DNA from: Streptomyces roseifaciens
GTDB taxonomy: Bacteria; Actinomycetota; Actinomycetes; Streptomycetales; Streptomycetaceae
Assembly: GCF_001445655.1 (NCBI RefSeq)
Contig: NZ_LNBE01000003.1
Coordinates: 806,001 to 870,000, forward strand
Length of the DNA stretch: 64,000 bases
Reading direction: 5' to 3'
The notes beneath the pieces are model-generated. The model ran no database searches and was not told the origin of the DNA. It saw nothing but the letters and a program-made list of their open reading frames with translations. Shown here one piece after another: positions 48,723 to 58,318 of this stretch (its first letter is position 1; each line of letters opens with the position of its first letter). The translations under genes and the position numbers were made by a program.

Positions 48723-50280
48723 CGGAGCCCTCCATCGCGCTCGCTTCGTACGTGTTCCCGGTGTGCACCGGCCGGACGGCCAGTTCCATCACCGCGTCCT
48801 GCGTGGCCCGTTCGCCCGACAGCTCGCCGGCGATCCGGCCCTGGGCCATGACCAGCACCCGGTCGCTCATGCCGAGCACCTCGGGCAGGTCGCTGGAGAT
48901 CATCAGCACCGCGCAGCCCGCCGCCGTCAGCTCGTTGACGAGCCGGTAGATCTCGACCTTCGCGCCGACGTCGACGCCGCGCGTCGGCTCGTCGAGGATC
49001 AGCAGCCGGGCCCCGGCCAGCAGCCACTTGCCGATGACGACCTTCTGCTGGTTGCCACCGGAGAGGGTGCGCGCGGTCTGCTCCAGCCCGCTCATGCGCA
49101 CCTTGAGCCGCTCGGCGACCTCGGCCGCCCGCCGGCGCTGTCCGCGCCGGTCGACGAACCCGCCCCGGGCGTCCTGCTCCAGCCGGGCCAGGGTGAGGTT
49201 GTCGCCCAGCGAGGCGTCCAGCAGCAGGCCCTGGCCCTTGCGGTCCTCGGGGACGAGGCCGACCCCGGCCCGCATCGCCGCCCGCACGTCGCCGCGCGCC
49301 GGCGCCCGGCCGTCGACCTCGACGGTCCCGGCGTCGTAGCGGTCGACGCCGAACAGCGCCCGCGCCACCTCCGTACGGCCCGCGCCGACCAGTCCCGCGA
49401 GGCCCACGACCTCCCCGGCCCGGACGTCGAAGCCGACGTCGCTGAAGGCGGGTGCGCGGGTCAGCCCGCGCACGCGCAGGAGCGGCGCCCCGGGCTCCGC
49501 GGGCCGCTCGCGCGGGTACTGCTCGGCGATGTCGCGGCCGACCATCAGCCGGATCAGCTCGTTCTCGTCCGTCGTGGCGGGCACTTCGGCCACCGAACGG
49601 CCGTCGCGCAGCACCGTCACCCGGTCCCCGAGCGCGGCGATCTCGTCCAGGTGGTGGGTGATGAAGATGACGCCCACGCCGCTGTCGCGCAGCTCGCGCA
49701 CGATGGCGAAGAGCGTGCCCACCTCATCGGAGGTGAGCACCGCCGTCGGCTCGTCCATGATCAGGACGCGGGCGTCCAGGCTCAGGGCCTTGGCGATCTC
49801 GACCATCTGGAGCCGGGCGATGCCGAGCCCGGCGACCGGTGCGGCGGGGGAGACGTCCAGCCGGACGCGGCGCAGCAGCTCGGCCGCCCGGGCGCGCATG
49901 GTGCGCTTGTCGATCAGCCCGAGTGCGGTGCGCGGCTGGCGGCCCAGGAAGATGTTCTCGGCGACGGTCAGTCCGGGGACGAGGTTGAACTCCTGGTGGA
50001 TGGTGGCGATGCCGAGCCGTTCCGCGTCGTGCGCGGAGCGGACCGCGGCCTCGCGGCCGTCCATCAGGATGCGGCCCCCGTCGGGCCGGTGGACGCCGGA
50101 GAGCATCTTGATCAGCGTGCTCTTGCCGGCGCCGTTCTCGCCGAGGAGGACGTGCACCTCTCCCGCGCGGAGGCTCAAGTCGACCCCGTCCAGGGCGCGG
50201 ACGCCCGGGAACGACTTGGTGACGCCTTCGACCCGCAGCAGTTCGCGGCCGCCCGGTACGTCGTCGTCGACGCCGGTCAT
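48712..50280 (-). CDS. rbsA: Ribose ABC transporter ATPase, two nucleotide-binding domains
   Basis: A 522-residue double ATPase. The N-terminal half has GENGAGKSTLIKMLSG and LIMDEPTAVL; the C-terminal half has a degenerate Walker A (GLVGAGRTEVARALFG) and a complete LSGGNQQKVVIGKWLLAGARLLILDEPTRGVD. This asymmetry is normal in monosaccharide ATPases. It follows rbsR on the same strand, 55 bases apart. Confidence 0.94.
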   Translation of the reverse strand: MTGVDDDVPGGRELLRVEGVTKSFPGVRALDGVDLSLRAGEVHVLLGENGAGKSTLIKMLSGVHRPDGGRILMDGREAAVRSAHDAERLGIATIHQEFNLVPGLTVAENIFLGRQPRTALGLIDKRTMRARAAELLRRVRLDVSPAAPVAGLGIARLQMVEIAKALSLDARVLIMDEPTAVLTSDEVGTLFAIVRELRDSGVGVIFITHHLDEIAALGDRVTVLRDGRSVAEVPATTDENELIRLMVGRDIAEQYPRERPAEPGAPLLRVRGLTRAPAFSDVGFDVRAGEVVGLAGLVGAGRTEVARALFGVDRYDAGTVEVDGRAPARGDVRAAMRAGVGLVPEDRKGQGLLLDASLGDNLTLARLEQDARGGFVDRRGQRRRAAEVAERLKVRMSGLEQTARTLSGGNQQKVVIGKWLLAGARLLILDEPTRGVDVGAKVEIYRLVNELTAAGCAVLMISSDLPEVLGMSDRVLVMAQGRIAGELSGERATQDAVMELAVRPVHTGNTYEASAMEGSDVG

Positions 50281-50301
50281 GCGCTGCCCCTCTCCTGTCC
50301 T

Positions 50302-50346
50302 GATGTCAGTCGGCCCGATGTCGGTCGGCCCGATGTCAGTCGGTCG
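50302..50346. repeat. Three tandem 15-bp repeats at the end of rbsR
   Basis: GATGTCAGTCGGCCC, GATGTCGGTCGGCCC and GATGTCAGTCGGTCG follow one another between rbsR and rbsA, and the last overlaps the rbsR stop region. They probably arose by slippage; no function is visible. Confidence 0.7.
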
Positions 50347-51337
50347 GTGGTTCGCCGCACGAGCGGCGCCGCACGAGGTGCGCGGGGAGCAGCACCGACG
50401 GCGCCTCGCGCCCCTCGATCCGCTCCAGCAGCGTGTGCACGGCGGCCCGGCCCAGCTCGCGCGTCGGCTGGGCGACGGCGGTCAGCGGCGGGTCGAGGTG
50501 GGCGAACCACGCCACGTCGTCGAAGGCGACGAGTGCCACGTCGGAGGGGACGCGCAGCCCCCGCGCCCGCACCTCGTCCAGGGCGCCGAGCGCCATCAGG
50601 TTGTCGGTGGCCAGCACGGCGTCCGGCGGTTCCGCGAGGTCCAGCAGCCGCCGCATCACCTGCCTGCCGCCCTCCGGGCGCAGGTCGGGCGACGAGCCGA
50701 TGCGCTCGGGCGGCAGGGGGATGCCGTGCGCGGCGAGGGCCGTGCGGAAGGACTCCAGGCGCTCGTCCCCGACGGGCGTGCCGGCCGGCGCGACGATGAC
50801 GGCCGGCCGGCGCCGCCCCAGCGCCGCAAGGTGCGCGGCCAGCTCCGTCAGCGCGGCCCGCCCCTCCGCCCGTACGCACGGGGCGGCGACGCCCGGCACC
50901 TCGCGGTCGAGGAGCACGAGCGGGGTGCCGGCGGCGACGGCCTCGCCGAGCATGGCCGAGCCGGTGCCGGCCGAGCTGACCAGCAGGCCGTCGATGCGCC
51001 GGTCGAGGAGGGTGCGGATGTGGTCGTCCTGCTGCTCCGGGCTCTCGCCGGCGTTCCCGATGATCAGGCTGTACCCCAGCCGCCGGGCCTCCTGCTCGAC
51101 CGCGTCGGCCAGTTCGGTGAAGAAGGGGTTGCGCAGGTCGCTGATGACCAGCCCGAGCGTACGGGTCCGGGCGGTGCGCAGGGCGCGGGCGACGACGTTG
51201 GGCCGGTAGCCCAGCTCGGCCACGGCGGCCAGCACGCGCTCGCGGGTCTCGGCCACGGGCGAGCGGCCGTTGAGGACGCGGGAGACGGTGGCGACGGAGA
51301 CGCCGGCCCGCTCGGCGACGTCCTTGATGTTCGCCAT
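50336..51337 (-). CDS. rbsR: LacI-family repressor of the ribose operon
   Basis: A 333-residue LacI/GalR regulator. The DNA-binding part (ANIKDVAERAGVSVATVSRVLNGRSPVAETRERVLAAVAELGYRPNVVARALRT) is canonical. The remainder is a periplasmic-binding-protein-like sensor domain, expected to bind ribose or a phosphorylated form. ATG 51337 is followed downstream by rbsA; two palindromic sites lie just upstream of the start, so it is autoregulated and controls the operon. Confidence 0.93.
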   Translation of the reverse strand: MANIKDVAERAGVSVATVSRVLNGRSPVAETRERVLAAVAELGYRPNVVARALRTARTRTLGLVISDLRNPFFTELADAVEQEARRLGYSLIIGNAGESPEQQDDHIRTLLDRRIDGLLVSSAGTGSAMLGEAVAAGTPLVLLDREVPGVAAPCVRAEGRAALTELAAHLAALGRRRPAVIVAPAGTPVGDERLESFRTALAAHGIPLPPERIGSSPDLRPEGGRQVMRRLLDLAEPPDAVLATDNLMALGALDEVRARGLRVPSDVALVAFDDVAWFAHLDPPLTAVAQPTRELGRAAVHTLLERIEGREAPSVLLPAHLVRRRSCGEPPTD

Positions 51338-51366
51338 GGCGCTGCGCCTCCCGGTCCCCGATGTGC

Positions 51367-51410
51367 AATCGATTTCGTGCCGCTGTCGTGCCGGTCAGGT
51401 AATCGATTAC
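51367..51410. promoter_or_regulatory. Two LacI-type operators upstream of rbsR
   Basis: GTAATCGATTAC (51399-51410) is a perfect 12-bp palindrome with the central CG step typical of LacI-family sites. AATCGATT (51367-51374) is a second half-conserved site 34 bases away, so binding could be cooperative. Both lie 30-75 bases before the rbsR start codon. Confidence 0.75.
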
Positions 51411-51480
51411 ACGCCCGGGCCGTCAAGGTTTCGCCGGGGTGACGCACGTCACGCGGGTGCACGTCACATGGGCCGTCGTG

Positions 51481-53877
51481 TCACCCCGGCCAGCTCCAGT
51501 CCGCCACCTCCGGCATGTCCACCCCGTGTTCCCGGATCCACGCGTGGTGACGGGTGCGGGCGTCCGCCATGGCCTGGCGCACGGACGCCGCGCGGACGCC
51601 GAGGCCGGGCACGCGGTCGACGACGTCCATGACGAGGCGGTAGCGGTCGAGGTCGTTGCGGACGACCATGTCGAACGGGGTGGTCGTGGTGCCCGCCTCC
51701 TTGTAGCCGCGCACGTGCAGGTTGGCGTGGCCGGTGCGGCGGTAGGCGAGGCGGTGGATCAGCCACGGGTAGCCGTGGTAGGCGAAGACGACGGGCCGGT
51801 CCGTGGTGAACAGCGCGTCGTACTCCGCGTCGCTCATCCCGTGCGGATGCTCCTCGCGCGGCAACAGCCGTGTCATGTCGACGACGTTGACGACCCGTAC
51901 GGCGAGCTGGGGCAGCTCGTGGCGGAGCAGGTCGGCCGCCGCCAGCACCTCCTGGGTGGGGACGTCGCCGGCGCAGGCCAGGACGACGTCCGGCGGCCGG
52001 TCCCCGTTCTCCGTGCCCGCCCACTCCCAGATCCCCGCGCCGCGGGCGCAGTGCGCGCGGGCCTCGTCGAGGCCGAGCCAGTCGAAGCAGGGCTGCTTGC
52101 CCGCCACGACGACGTTGACGTAGTCGCGGCTGCGCAGCACGTGATCGGCCACCGACAGCAGGGTGTTGGCGTCCGGCGGGAGGTAGACCCGCACCACCTC
52201 GGGGCTCTTGTTGAGGACGTGGTCGACGAAGCCGGGGTCCTGGTGGGAGAAGCCGTTGTGGTCCTGGCGCCACACGTGCGACGTCAGAAGGTAGTTGAGG
52301 GAGGGGACGGGCCGGCGCCAGGGGAGCGTGCGCGCGGTCCCGAGCCACTTGATGTGCTGGTTGACCATCGAGTCCACGATGTGGATGAACGCCTCGTAGC
52401 AGGAGAACAGGCCGTGCCGGCCGGTGAGGGTGTAGCCCTCCAGCCAGCCCTGGCAGAGGTGTTCGGAGAGCACTTCCATGACGCGGCCGTCGCGGGCGAG
52501 GTGCTCGTCGACGGGCAGCACCGCGGCCTGCCACGCCTTGCCGGTGGCCGCGTAGAGGGCGTCGAGCCGGTTGGAGGTGGTCTCGTCCGGCCCGACGACG
52601 CGGAAGTTCCGGCTGCCGGCCGTGTCGGCCATGATCTGGGCCAGCAGGCCGCCGAGCACCCGCGTCGGCTCGTGCAGCGACGCGCCGGGCTTGTCGACGG
52701 GCACCGCGTAGTGCTCCAGCGGGGGCAGCGGCAGGGAGCGGGTGAGCAGGCCGCCGTTGGCGTGCGGGTTGGCGCCGAGCCGCCGCTCGCCCTCCGGTAC
52801 GTGGGCGAGGACCTCCGGGCGCGGCCGCCCGTCCTCGTCGAAGAGCTCCTCCGGCCGGTACGAGCGCAGCCAGCGCTCCAGCTGCCGCAGGTGGTCGGGG
52901 TTGTCGCGCACCCCGGCCAGCGGCACCTGGTGGGAGCGCCAGGTGCCCTCGACGGGCAGGCCGTCCACCACGTCCGGGCCGGTCCAGCCCTTGGGCGTGC
53001 GCAGCACGATCACCGGCCAGTGCGGCCGGTCGGCCACGCCCTCCTCGCGGGCGGCGCGCTGGGCGAGGGCGATGTGGTCCAGGGCCCGGTCCATCGCGTG
53101 GGCGAGCGCGCGGTGCACCTCCACCGGATCGTCCCCGGTGACGTGGATCGGCTCGTGGCCGTAGCCGCGCAGCAGCCGGTCCAGCTCGCCCTCGGGCAGC
53201 CGGGACAGCACCGCCGGGTTGTCGATCTTGTAGCCGTTGAGGTGGAGGACGGGCAGGACCGCGCCGTCGTGCACCGGGTCGAGGAACTTGTTCGCGTGCC
53301 AGGACGTGGCCAGCGGCCCCGTCTCCGCCTCGCCGTCGCCGATGACGCACGCCACGAGCAGGCCGGGGTTGTCGAGCGCGGCGCCGTAGGCGTGGGCGAG
53401 GGAGTAGCCGAGCTCGCCGCCCTCGTGGAGGGAGCCGGGCGTCTCGGGGGCGACGTGACTGGGCACCCCGCCGGGGAAGGAGAACTGGCGGAACAGCCGC
53501 TCCATGCCGTCGGCGTCGCGGCCGACGTCCGGGTAGACCGCGCTGTAGCTGCCGTCCAGCCAGGAGTTCGCGAGGACGGCCGGCCCGCCGTGCCCCGGAC
53601 CCCAGATGCAGACGGCGTCCAGCCCGCGCGCCTTGACGACGCGGTTGAGGTGGGTGTGGACGAGGTTGAGGCCGGGGGAGGTGCCCCAGTGGCCGAGCAG
53701 GCGGGGCTTGATGTGCTCGGGCTCCAGGGGCACGGTCAGCAGGGGGTTGCTCAGCAGGTAGATCTGGCCGGCGGCCAGATAGTTCGCCGCGCGCCAGTGG
53801 GCGTCGAGCGCCGCCAGTTCCTCGTCGGCGGGGCCGTCCGGTCGCGGTCCGGCGGTGCGGTCGGCGTGCTCGGGCAT
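51481..53877 (-). CDS. xfp: Phosphoketolase (xylulose-5-phosphate/fructose-6-phosphate)
   Basis: A 798-residue thiamine-diphosphate enzyme of the Xfp family, of usual length. Landmarks in order are [61 protein letters not shown], the TPP/metal motif [50 protein letters not shown], and the C-terminal [16 protein letters not shown]. It splits sugar phosphates into acetyl phosphate and a shorter sugar phosphate. GAGGAGG precedes ATG 53877. Its position after the ribose operon is fitting because both feed pentose-phosphate metabolism, though it is a separate transcript. Confidence 0.95.
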   Translation of the reverse strand: MPEHADRTAGPRPDGPADEELAALDAHWRAANYLAAGQIYLLSNPLLTVPLEPEHIKPRLLGHWGTSPGLNLVHTHLNRVVKARGLDAVCIWGPGHGGPAVLANSWLDGSYSAVYPDVGRDADGMERLFRQFSFPGGVPSHVAPETPGSLHEGGELGYSLAHAYGAALDNPGLLVACVIGDGEAETGPLATSWHANKFLDPVHDGAVLPVLHLNGYKIDNPAVLSRLPEGELDRLLRGYGHEPIHVTGDDPVEVHRALAHAMDRALDHIALAQRAAREEGVADRPHWPVIVLRTPKGWTGPDVVDGLPVEGTWRSHQVPLAGVRDNPDHLRQLERWLRSYRPEELFDEDGRPRPEVLAHVPEGERRLGANPHANGGLLTRSLPLPPLEHYAVPVDKPGASLHEPTRVLGGLLAQIMADTAGSRNFRVVGPDETTSNRLDALYAATGKAWQAAVLPVDEHLARDGRVMEVLSEHLCQGWLEGYTLTGRHGLFSCYEAFIHIVDSMVNQHIKWLGTARTLPWRRPVPSLNYLLTSHVWRQDHNGFSHQDPGFVDHVLNKSPEVVRVYLPPDANTLLSVADHVLRSRDYVNVVVAGKQPCFDWLGLDEARAHCARGAGIWEWAGTENGDRPPDVVLACAGDVPTQEVLAAADLLRHELPQLAVRVVNVVDMTRLLPREEHPHGMSDAEYDALFTTDRPVVFAYHGYPWLIHRLAYRRTGHANLHVRGYKEAGTTTTPFDMVVRNDLDRYRLVMDVVDRVPGLGVRAASVRQAMADARTRHHAWIREHGVDMPEVADWSWPG

Positions 53878-54261
53878 GTACGGCCTCCTCGGGACGCGTG
53901 CCGGGTACCCGCCACCGGGCACGGGAAACGCTTCCAGCACCCCGGCCTCCCCGCGTAGGGGCTGTCCGGCCAGTTTGCGGTCCGCCCGGCCCGCCGTGCG
54001 GACCCCTCCGGCCCCTGCCGTCCCGCCGCCACCCGGAGCAACGTCACCCTGTGTGCCACCCCCGGCGCTCCGAGTCGCGGGAACGGGCCCGCAGGGTGAT
54101 CCTTGGAGGACGTGGCCGGCCCCCCGGCCACCGCCCCGCGGCACGGCCGGGGCGATCCGCCGACCAGTTTGCAGGTGCCCCGCGGGGGCAGCCGCAACTA
54201 CCGGAAGGTGCTTCCGGCCGGCAGGCACTCCTTTTGCTCAGGAGCGAGGAGGACCGTGACC

Positions 54262-55068
54262 ATGGCCCAGACGATGCGCCGGCGCAACCGGGACGCCCCC
54301 GACACCGCCGATTCCTTCGACCGCATGGCGGAACTGCCGGCCGGTGCGGAGCGCGAGCGGCTGCGGCAGGACGTCATCGCCGCCTGGCTGCCCATGGCGG
54401 AGCGCATCAGCCTGCGCTTCCGCAGCAGCGGCGAGAGCCCCGCGGACCTGCGGCAGGTCGCGGCGCTGGGGCTGGTCAACGCCGTGGACCGGTACGACCC
54501 CCGGCTCGGCCACGCCTTCGAGACCTTCGCCGTGCCCACGATCGTCGGCGAGCTCAAGCGGCACATCCGCGACCACGCGTGGTCGCTGCACATCCCGCGC
54601 CGCGACCAGGAGCTGCGCACGGCCGTGCGCTCCGCCCAGGCCGCCCTCGGCCAGCGCGGCGCCCGGACCCGGCCGAGCCCGGCCGAGCTCGCCGCGGAGT
54701 GCGGACTGTCCGAGGACGAGGTGCGCCGGGGCCTGGCCGCCGAGGGCGTGCACAACACCCTGTCGCTGGACCACCCGGTCCTGGGCGCCGACGACCTCCC
54801 GCTCGCCGACACCCTCGGCGGCGTGGACCGGGCGCTGGACCTCGTCGTCGACCGCCAGTCCCTCAAGCCGCTGCTGAGGGCGCTCCCCGAGCGGGAGAAG
54901 TACGTCCTGTACTGGCGCTTCTTCGGCAACCTCACCCAGAAGCAGATAGGCGCGCGCCTCGGCGTATCCCAGATGCAGATATCCCGCATCCTCAGCCGGA
55001 CCTGCGCGCGGCTGCGCGACGAGCTCGGCCCCGCGGGGACGCCGCAGCGCACCCCGGCCCCCGGCTGA
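54262..55068 (+). CDS. SigB/SigF-family RNA polymerase sigma factor
   Basis: A 268-residue group 3 sigma factor. Region 2 has RSSGESPADLRQVAALGLVNAVDRYDPRLGHAFETFAVPTIVGELKRHIRDHAWSLHIPRRDQEL, where the -10 recognition helix ends. Region 3 follows, and region 4 is LPEREKYVLYWRFFGNLTQKQIGARLGVSQMQISRILSRTCARLR. This is the sporulation/stress sigma type controlled by partner switching, so the anti-sigma-like ATPase and phosphatase at 41081-43979 could belong to its pathway. I chose ATG 54262, nine bases from AGGAGG; a GTG at 54256 is close. Confidence 0.9.
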   Translation: MAQTMRRRNRDAPDTADSFDRMAELPAGAERERLRQDVIAAWLPMAERISLRFRSSGESPADLRQVAALGLVNAVDRYDPRLGHAFETFAVPTIVGELKRHIRDHAWSLHIPRRDQELRTAVRSAQAALGQRGARTRPSPAELAAECGLSEDEVRRGLAAEGVHNTLSLDHPVLGADDLPLADTLGGVDRALDLVVDRQSLKPLLRALPEREKYVLYWRFFGNLTQKQIGARLGVSQMQISRILSRTCARLRDELGPAGTPQRTPAPG

Positions 55069-55075
55069 CCGGGTC

Positions 55076-55225
55076 TCCTCTTTCCCCGGGACGCCTTTCC
55101 CCGGGACCCATTTCCCCGGGACCCCCTTCCCGGGACCCCTTTCCCCGGGCCGCGTCTTTCCCCCGGCCCCCTCTCCCCGGGACTCCCTCTTCCCCCCAGG
55201 ACCTCCGACAAGGCAGGCACCAGCG
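55076..55225 (+). repeat. Degenerate tandem CCCCGGG repeats
   Basis: About seven units of roughly 12-16 bases with the core TTTCCCCGGGACCC lie directly after the sigma gene. Each unit can pair with itself through CCCCGGG. They may act as a terminator or be a slippage tract. Confidence 0.7.
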
Positions 55226-55490
55226 ATGACCTCAGGGCATACGCACTTGACCCCCGACCTCCCGCCCGTCGTGGAGATACCCGATCTCCCCGGCGCCCAG
55301 CGTCCGGGCCGCTCCGCCGCGGACGACGGCGGGGAGGGGCGCGAGGACGCCGGACACGACCGTGGCGCCCACCACGAAGAACGTGATGGGCGCCACGAAA
55401 GCGCAGGTCAGGATTCCGGCGGCTGACTGTAACCCTTCCCGCGCCTACCGCGCTGGTGGGTCCGGTGGTCCCACCGGGGCGCGGGGGTCA
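55226..55490. other. Intergenic stretch with possible relic ORFs
   Basis: A 66-codon ORF on the + strand (55226-55426, Asp/Gly/His-rich) is not convincing. On the - strand the frame ending at TGA 55232-55234 is open for about 70 codons, has very high G+C at third positions and encodes a membrane-helix-like stretch (CAFVAPITFFVVGATVVSG), but lacks a start codon in a good context and follows an in-frame stop. It could be a gene remnant. A small hairpin (GGTGGG/CCCACC near 55455) follows the chaplin gene. Confidence 0.3.
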
Positions 55491-55733
55491 CTAATCGGCG
55501 TTGATGCAGGTGTTGCCGAAGGTCGGGTTCAGGAGACCGACGATGTCGATCGAGTTACCGCAGAGGTTGATCGGGATCTGAATCGGGACCTGAATGACGT
55601 TGCCGGAGATGACGCCGGGCGAGCCGACGGCCGCGCCGTTCGCTCCGGAACCTGCGGAGGCGACTCCGGCAGCGCCCGTCACGGCGACGCCGGCGGCGAC
55701 GGTCAGGGCGGCGGCCTTGGCGATACGCGACAT
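55491..55733 (-). CDS. Short chaplin (surface-active hydrophobic protein)
   Basis: An 80-residue secreted protein. MSRIAKAAALTVAAGVAVTGAAGVASA is a signal peptide. The single chaplin domain has GSPGVISGNVIQVPIQIPINLCGNSIDIVGLLNPTFGNTCINAD, including the paired Cys (LCGNS and NTCIN) and the GNS/GN motifs. Short chaplins assemble on the surface of aerial hyphae and spores as amyloid-like fibrils and lower surface tension. ATG 55733 is preceded by a purine-rich AAAGGTTTAGCC. It is a strong marker for a Streptomyces-type organism. Confidence 0.95.
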   Translation of the reverse strand: MSRIAKAAALTVAAGVAVTGAAGVASAGSGANGAAVGSPGVISGNVIQVPIQIPINLCGNSIDIVGLLNPTFGNTCINAD

Positions 55734-55988
55734 GGCTAAACCTTTCTCATGGGTGGTGAGCGGTAATTGTGTCCGGTGTAACTGTGGAGATTGGCCCGAT
55801 ATAGGCGCTGAAGGGCATAATTAACCCGGAAGACCCAATAAGTGGTATGTGATGCATGCGGCGCGGGGGACGGGTGCGTATCCTGTGCCGCAACGCTCGC
55901 GCCTGCGGGTTTGGTGACACCACCGCTGTCTACGTACAGTTCCCTGGAAGCTTCATTCGAACAGACGAACTGGGACACAACAGCGGCG

Positions 55989-57482
55989 ATGACGGTCACC
56001 GAGGTCACTGAAGACAGCCGCGCAGGCGCAGACGCAGAGGGCGAGTACGGGCCCGGCATCGACCCCGAGCGCATGGCGATCTGCCTGAGCGTGCTCGAGG
56101 AGCTCGACGAGCTGCCCGTCGACCACCCCGACGCCATCGCCGTCCGCCGGGCCACGTCCGGCATCTACCGCACGGTCAAGCAGCGCCGCCGCCAGGAGCG
56201 CCGGGCCGCCAAGACCGCCCACGACAAGTCGGTCACCGAGGCCACGGCCACCGGTGCCGCCGACCGGATCGACGACGAGACCCGCGGCATCCCGCTCGCC
56301 GCCACCGCCACCACCCAGATCGTCGGCATCCTCGAGCGCCCCCGGTCCTGCTACACCTGCAAGGGCCGCTACACCGAGGTCGACGCGTTCTACCACCAGC
56401 TCTGCCAGCCGTGTGCGGCGGAGAACCGCGCCCGCCGCGACGCCCGCACCGACCTGACCGGCCGGCGGGCCCTGCTCACCGGCGGCCGCGCCAAGATCGG
56501 CATGTACATCGCGCTGCGGCTGCTCCGCGACGGCGCGCACACCACGATCACCACGCGCTTCCCCAACGACGCCATCCGCCGCTTCAAGGCGATGGAGGAC
56601 AGCGCGGACTGGCTGCACCGGCTCAAGGTCGTCGGCATCGACCTGCGCGACCCGGCGCAGGTCGTCGCCCTCGCCGACTCCGTCAGCGCCGAGGGCCCGC
56701 TCGACATCCTGATCAACAACGCGGCCCAGACCGTCCGCCGCACCCCGGCCGCCTACCGCGAGCTCATCAGCGCCGAGGCCGCCCCGCTGCCCGCCGGCGA
56801 GCTGCCCGCCTCGGAGGTCTTCGGCGCCTTCGGCAGCGGTGCCCAGGCCGCGCTGCCCGCCCCCGCCGGCAGCAAGCACGACGAGCTCACCCCGCAGGCC
56901 CTCACCGAGCTCGCGCTCACCAGCGGCTCCGCGTCCCTCGCCCGCGTCGAGGCCGGCACCGCCATCGACGCCGGCGGCCTCGTCCCCGACCTGGACGCCA
57001 CCAACACCTGGATCCAGGCCGTCGGCGAGGTCGACCCCGTCGAGCTGCTCGAAGTGCAGCTGTGCAACGTCACCGCGCCGTTCGTCCTGGTCAACCGGCT
57101 GCGGCCGACGATGGCCGCGTCGCCTGCGCGCCGCAAGTACGTGGTGAACGTCTCCGCCATGGAGGGCGTCTTCAGCCGCGGCTACAAGGGCGCGGGCCAC
57201 CCGCACACCAACATGGCCAAGGCCGCGCTGAACATGCTCACGCGCACCAGCGCCGAGGAGATGTTCCAGACCGACAACATCCTCATGACCAGCGTCGACA
57301 CGGGCTGGATCACGGACGAGCGGCCCCACCCGGACAAGGTCCGGCTCGCCGAGGCCGGCTTCCACGCCCCCCTCGACCTGGTCGACGGCGCCGCGCGCGT
57401 CTACGACCCGATCGTCCGGGGCGAGCAGGGCGAGGACCTCTACGGCTGCTTCCTCAAGGACTACAGCCCGGCCGGCTGGTAG
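55989..57482 (+). CDS. Atypical SDR-family protein with N-terminal zinc-ribbon-like motif
   Basis: A 497-residue protein. The N-terminal roughly 155 residues are acidic, then basic, and end with CYTCKGRYTEVDAFYHQLCQPC, a C-x2-C...C-x2-C ribbon. The Rossmann domain follows, with RRALLTGGRAKIGMYIALRLLRDGA and LDILINNAAQTVRR as in short-chain dehydrogenases. About 120 residues of Ala-rich insertion separate these from the catalytic part, NVSAMEGVFSRGYKGAGHPHTNMAKAALNMLTRTSAEE. There the Tyr of Y-x3-K is replaced by Thr (T-N-M-A-K), so normal SDR chemistry is doubtful. ATG 55989 was chosen because the longer frame has no plausible site. The PhzF-like gene follows within 6 bases. Confidence 0.75.
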   Translation: MTVTEVTEDSRAGADAEGEYGPGIDPERMAICLSVLEELDELPVDHPDAIAVRRATSGIYRTVKQRRRQERRAAKTAHDKSVTEATATGAADRIDDETRGIPLAATATTQIVGILERPRSCYTCKGRYTEVDAFYHQLCQPCAAENRARRDARTDLTGRRALLTGGRAKIGMYIALRLLRDGAHTTITTRFPNDAIRRFKAMEDSADWLHRLKVVGIDLRDPAQVVALADSVSAEGPLDILINNAAQTVRRTPAAYRELISAEAAPLPAGELPASEVFGAFGSGAQAALPAPAGSKHDELTPQALTELALTSGSASLARVEAGTAIDAGGLVPDLDATNTWIQAVGEVDPVELLEVQLCNVTAPFVLVNRLRPTMAASPARRKYVVNVSAMEGVFSRGYKGAGHPHTNMAKAALNMLTRTSAEEMFQTDNILMTSVDTGWITDERPHPDKVRLAEAGFHAPLDLVDGAARVYDPIVRGEQGEDLYGCFLKDYSPAGW

Positions 57483-57488
57483 CCGTAC

Positions 57489-58172
57489 GTGGACGTCCAC
57501 GTCCTGCGAGTGTTCACCGGCGGCCCGGACGGAGCGGCCGGGGGCAACCCCCTCGGAGTCGTCGCCGACGGGCCGGCCGTTCCCGACGCGGCGGAACGGC
57601 AGCGGCTGGCCGCGGAACTGGGCTTCAGCGAAACGGTGTTCGTCGACGACGCCGGGCGCGGCGTCGTCGACATCCACACCCCGAGCGGGCGTCTGGCCTT
57701 CGCCGGGCACCCGCTGGTGGGCGTGGCATGGCTGCTGCGGCAGCACGGGTACGCGGCGGACGTGCTGCGGCCGCCGGCCGGAGACGTGCCGTCCCGGACG
57801 GCGGACGGCGTCACGTGGATCCGCGCCCGCGCGACCTGGGCCACGGGCCGCCGCCTCCAGCAGTACGCGACGCCCGCCGACATCGACGCCCTCCCGTCGC
57901 CGCCGCCCGGCGAGGGCTGGCTCTACGCCTGGGCCTGGCAGGACGAGACGAAGGGCCACGTCCGCGCCCGCGGCTTCCCGCGCCGGGGTGACGGCATCAC
58001 GGAGGACGAGGCGACGGGGGCGGCGGCACTGTCCTTGACGGCCGCGCTCGAACGGGATCTGACGATCAGTCAAGGCCGGGCGTCGGTGATCCACACCCGC
58101 GACGAGGGAAAGGGCACGATCTCCCTGGGAGGCCGGGTCGCCCCCACCGGGCTCCACACCATCAACACCTGA
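57489..58172 (+). CDS. PhzF-family isomerase/epimerase-like protein
   Basis: A 227-residue protein of the PhzF (diaminopimelate-epimerase-fold) family. VHVLRVFTGGPDGAAGGNPLGVV, GFSETVFVDD with the catalytic Glu, and FAGHPLVGVAWLL are typical, as is DEATGAAALSL near the C-terminus. Members often catalyse acid/base isomerisations in secondary metabolism; the substrate is unknown. At 227 residues it is shorter than the usual 260-300. GTG 57489 follows the SDR gene by six bases, suggesting one transcript. Confidence 0.85.
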   Translation: MDVHVLRVFTGGPDGAAGGNPLGVVADGPAVPDAAERQRLAAELGFSETVFVDDAGRGVVDIHTPSGRLAFAGHPLVGVAWLLRQHGYAADVLRPPAGDVPSRTADGVTWIRARATWATGRRLQQYATPADIDALPSPPPGEGWLYAWAWQDETKGHVRARGFPRRGDGITEDEATGAAALSLTAALERDLTISQGRASVIHTRDEGKGTISLGGRVAPTGLHTINT

Positions 58173-58181
58173 CGCCTGCCG

Positions 58182-58318
58182 GGCACCGCCGGGGCGCGTC
58201 GTGGGGGTTGTTCGCCGTGGCGGCGGGGGTTTCGGTGCGCCGGTTTCCGAGTGGTGGGATGTGCCCGCTTCCTCCGTCGCGGCGGTGATCAACCCCCACC
58301 TCGTGGTCCGGCGGTGCC
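58182..58318. repeat. Inverted pair of the dispersed element upstream of cobL
   Basis: A + copy (58182-58229) and a - copy (58270-58318) face each other. GGCACCGCCGG (58182-58192) and GTGGGGGTTG (58201-58210) pair with 58308-58318 and 58290-58299. The resulting structure occupies the space before the cobL leader; 58319-58448 holds another G+C-rich hairpin region but no gene. Confidence 0.75.

Noticed and set aside
55226..55426. 66-codon + strand ORF rich in Asp, Gly and His
   Set aside because: Weak ribosome binding site and no domain; the opposite strand has the more coding-like third-position bias. Noted only as part of the intergenic entry.
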